From positions 1 through 64,000 of the forward strand of contig JAZNGG010000008.1 of the NCBI GenBank assembly GCA_045576355.1: a stretch of 64,000 nucleotides of DNA. The letters are read 5' to 3'. Numbering within the stretch: position 1 is the first letter of the stretch; every line of letters starts with the position of its first letter. This DNA comes from Liminaster sp045576355 (GTDB lineage: Bacteria > Bacteroidota > Bacteroidia > Bacteroidales > UBA3663). Positions 61,821 to 64,000 of the stretch are shown here, piece after piece. Both the position numbers and the translations under genes were made by a program. Under the pieces are notes generated by a model, which worked only from the letters and a program-made list of their open reading frames with translations, did no database searches and had not been told where the DNA came from.

Positions 61821-63878
61821 ATGTCTGATCTCAGAGTTTTTGGGGTAGTTATATGGGTTGTTCTCTTCGGTGCATGGGCATCGCCATGTCGGGCAGAGAG
61901 CCTTGCCGATCGTGCGACAGGCGCTCATCTCATCGACTGGCGTGACCATCTGTCGCAGTATGTCGATGTCACAGAGATGGGTGAGGAGTATTTCGCCGGG
62001 CTTGTGGAGGAATTGGAGGTTTTCGAGGAGCAGCCGTTGGATCTCAATGTGGCATCCATCGAGCAACTGACTAAAATCCCTTTCATCTCTTACGAACTGG
62101 CCCAGGAGCTGGTCAACTATCGGCAGCGCCATGATGGGTTTGATCACATCGGTGAGCTGCGTCTGATCTACGGGGTGGACGATGTGCTTTATCGATGTCT
62201 CGCTCCTTTTTTGAGGGTGGGAAAAGAGGTCAAATCCTCCTCTGCCGGACCGGAACCCAAACTGCACAATCACTTGGCATGGCAGACCCGTCACTGTCTG
62301 ACTCCTCAGGCGGGATATGCAGACCGGAGTGCAGATCGTGTGGCCGGCAGTAAGGTCTATGTGGGGGATGCCTGGCAGCACACGGGGCGTTATTCGCTCC
62401 GTTACGGAGAGCACTACAGGGCGGGGGTTATCTGGGATAAAGATGCCGGGGAGACCTGGCAGCGAGGGCATTTGAGCGGTTATCTTGCTTGGGAAAACTC
62501 CCGGGGTGTGGTGCGGCAACTCTATCTGGGCCATTACCGCGTCAGCATGGGGAGTGGTCTCTTGGTCAATCAGCGGTTTTCGTTGGGGAAATATCTTCTG
62601 GGCAACACGATGTTTAGCCGTTATACACGTCTCTCGCCCAACACGTCGAGAGACGAATATAATTATTTTCAGGGCGTGGCGATGCTCCTGCGCCCCTCCT
62701 CCCGATGGCAGATCCTCCCTTTTGTCTCTGTCCGACCGATAGCCGGGACACTGGTGCGCGACACAGTGACCTCGATCGTGACCGACGGCATGTTTCGGAC
62801 CGAGCGAGAGGCGGGCAAGCGCCGTCAGGCATGGATGAGCCTTTATGGTCTGCATGTCATGTATCGGCAGGAGTGGTGGCAAGTGGGGGTCAATGGGCTG
62901 TACACCTATTTTAATAAGACCTATTGCCGCCCCTATCGGCTCTATAATGAAAACTATTTCCGTGGGCATCGTCTGGCTCAACTCTCTGCCGAATATCGGG
63001 TGCATCTTTTCGGAGTGGATCTGATGGGAGAGACGGCATGGAGCGATAACGGGGGCTATGCCACACTGTGCACCTTGCAGCGGCGTTGGGACAATGACTG
63101 GACCGCTCTGTTGCTCTACCGGGATTATGGTGAGCAGTACTTGCAGCTCCATGGCAGCGCTTTCGGGGAGAGCAGCGATCTGCAAGCCGAGCGGGGCATC
63201 TATGCTCAGGCTTCCGGACCTTTGTCCCGCAGGGTGACGATGACCCTCTCGGCAGATTATTTCCGGTTTTCTCATGCCAAGTATGGACTTGACTGCCCCT
63301 CTCGAGGCTATGAGTTCTCTGCCCGTCTCGACTATAAGTCTGCCCATGAGACGATCGAAGCGCACCTCCGTTATCGGTTGAAAAATAAGGAGAAAAACAA
63401 CACGACGGGGCAGTTTGATTTTATCGACACAGAGCGTTATTTCAGGCATGTGGCTGACGGAGCGGTCATCTATCGCCCGCTGTCGTGGTTGCGGAGCAAG
63501 ACTGCGCTACAAGGCAAACTCTATTGTTCGGAACTTCGGGGGACAAGTCTGGGATTAGGGATCAGTCAGGAACTCTCTTTCAGCCACAGATGGGCAGATC
63601 TTTCGTTGCAATGCACATGGTTTAACAGCGATGATTATGACACCCGCCTTTATCTTTCGGAGCGGCAGTTGCGTTATGGGTTTGGCATCCCGATGCTCTA
63701 CGGCAAGGGTCTCCGTTATAATGCCTGCCTGACCCTACGCCTGCCTCGAGACTTACAGCTTAGTGCCAAATATGTTTGTGCGAGTTATGCCGATCGCGCC
63801 GTCATCGGAAGCGGATTGGAAGCCATCGAGGGCAATCTCCGTCAGGATCTCTGGATGGTCGCTTCATGGCGGTTTTAA
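61821..63878 (+). CDS. Helix-hairpin-helix protein with outer-membrane barrel features
   Basis: 685 residues from ATG 61821 (MSDLRVFGVVIWVVLFGAWA), the start of a signal peptide; a TTG nine bases earlier is less likely. A ComEA-type HhH pair follows (LDLNVASIEQLTKIPFISYE then AQELVNYRQRHDGF and IGELRLIYGVDD). The rest is a series of amphipathic strands (RYSLRYGEHYRAGVIWDK, TMTLSADYFRFS) ending in a terminal aromatic (MVASWRF), as in a large outer-membrane barrel. Proteins of this build are widespread in Bacteroidetes. The HhH pair suggests DNA contact, perhaps DNA uptake, but this is inference. Confidence 0.8.
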   Translation: MSDLRVFGVVIWVVLFGAWASPCRAESLADRATGAHLIDWRDHLSQYVDVTEMGEEYFAGLVEELEVFEEQPLDLNVASIEQLTKIPFISYELAQELVNYRQRHDGFDHIGELRLIYGVDDVLYRCLAPFLRVGKEVKSSSAGPEPKLHNHLAWQTRHCLTPQAGYADRSADRVAGSKVYVGDAWQHTGRYSLRYGEHYRAGVIWDKDAGETWQRGHLSGYLAWENSRGVVRQLYLGHYRVSMGSGLLVNQRFSLGKYLLGNTMFSRYTRLSPNTSRDEYNYFQGVAMLLRPSSRWQILPFVSVRPIAGTLVRDTVTSIVTDGMFRTEREAGKRRQAWMSLYGLHVMYRQEWWQVGVNGLYTYFNKTYCRPYRLYNENYFRGHRLAQLSAEYRVHLFGVDLMGETAWSDNGGYATLCTLQRRWDNDWTALLLYRDYGEQYLQLHGSAFGESSDLQAERGIYAQASGPLSRRVTMTLSADYFRFSHAKYGLDCPSRGYEFSARLDYKSAHETIEAHLRYRLKNKEKNNTTGQFDFIDTERYFRHVADGAVIYRPLSWLRSKTALQGKLYCSELRGTSLGLGISQELSFSHRWADLSLQCTWFNSDDYDTRLYLSERQLRYGFGIPMLYGKGLRYNACLTLRLPRDLQLSAKYVCASYADRAVIGSGLEAIEGNLRQDLWMVASWRF

Positions 63879-64000
63879 TGCTATGTTAAACCCTGATCAG
63901 GCAGGACGTGTGACCCCGATCGGGATGGATGAAAATGCGTGCTGTTTTCATGGTCTCTCCTCGTAAAATATTATAGTTTATTAACGCCTATTTGTAATCT

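Noticed and set aside
61707..63449. Long minus-strand frame (580 codons) opposite the HhH gene
   Set aside because: It lies opposite a gene with signal peptide, promoter and recognisable domain; its residues are rich in His, Pro, Arg and Ile without any domain, as expected for an antisense shadow.

Overview
The window is chromosomal DNA of a member of the Bacteroidales; I do not assign a genus. The grounds are a fused SecDF, a DUF4270 lipoprotein beside a single-domain GT5 glycogen synthase, PorT-type barrels, GH2 and GH106 enzymes with signal peptides, and repeated promoters of the Bacteroidetes form TTTG-N20-TAnnTTTG. There is no tRNA, rRNA or CRISPR array that I can support.

Left part, 1-15880: an AT-rich accessory island, almost all on the minus strand. 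From right to left it holds a tyrosine recombinase (14152-15348), a short segment bounded by 25-bp inverted repeats with a promoter -7 box inside (13882-14154), and then a run of tightly packed or overlapping genes down to 3146. These genes encode an RCK channel-like protein ending in a RyR-like domain, a membrane coiled-coil protein, a sigma-70 factor, a putative anti-sigma/C39-like peptidase/RyR/zinc-ribbon fusion, a membrane TIR protein, an M48 protease with a zinc ribbon, three small proteins, a protein of three TIR-like domains, a lone RyR domain and a YbjN-like protein. I read this as a possible phase-variable immunity or stress-response locus: a recombinase flips the promoter, a dedicated sigma factor amplifies, RyR/RCK/TIR domains sense or make nucleotide signals, and proteases or the channel act as effectors. 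This is inference from domain content and layout. Further left lie an AAA ATPase cassette flanked by about 93-bp direct repeats and a duplicated, partly decayed module. The right edge of the island abuts the C-terminal remnant of a vWA protein gene (15595-15880).

Middle, 15.9-46.4 kb: ordinary chromosome with creD, a YitT-family transporter, leuS, an operon of GH2 / GH106 / metallophosphoesterase, a 1459-residue GLUG-repeat surface protein, a Nudix hydrolase, an outer-membrane barrel, a YjbR protein, DUF4270 with GT5, DUF3108, an Ig-like lipoprotein and secDF.

Right part, 46.4-64 kb: rlmD, a candidate small RNA, a C69 dipeptidase, an M23 peptidase, a cluster of related secreted proteins (one fused to a formylglycine-generating-enzyme domain, one to DnaJ-type zinc repeats), a PDZ protein, a possible structured RNA, an eno-hcp operon and a helix-hairpin-helix outer-membrane protein. 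Several gene-free stretches in the middle and right parts carry shared repeat families: 22-bp-period arrays, a palindrome around GGTCATTAGA, and a GC-rich GCCATCGC/GGCGCAGCCC family.
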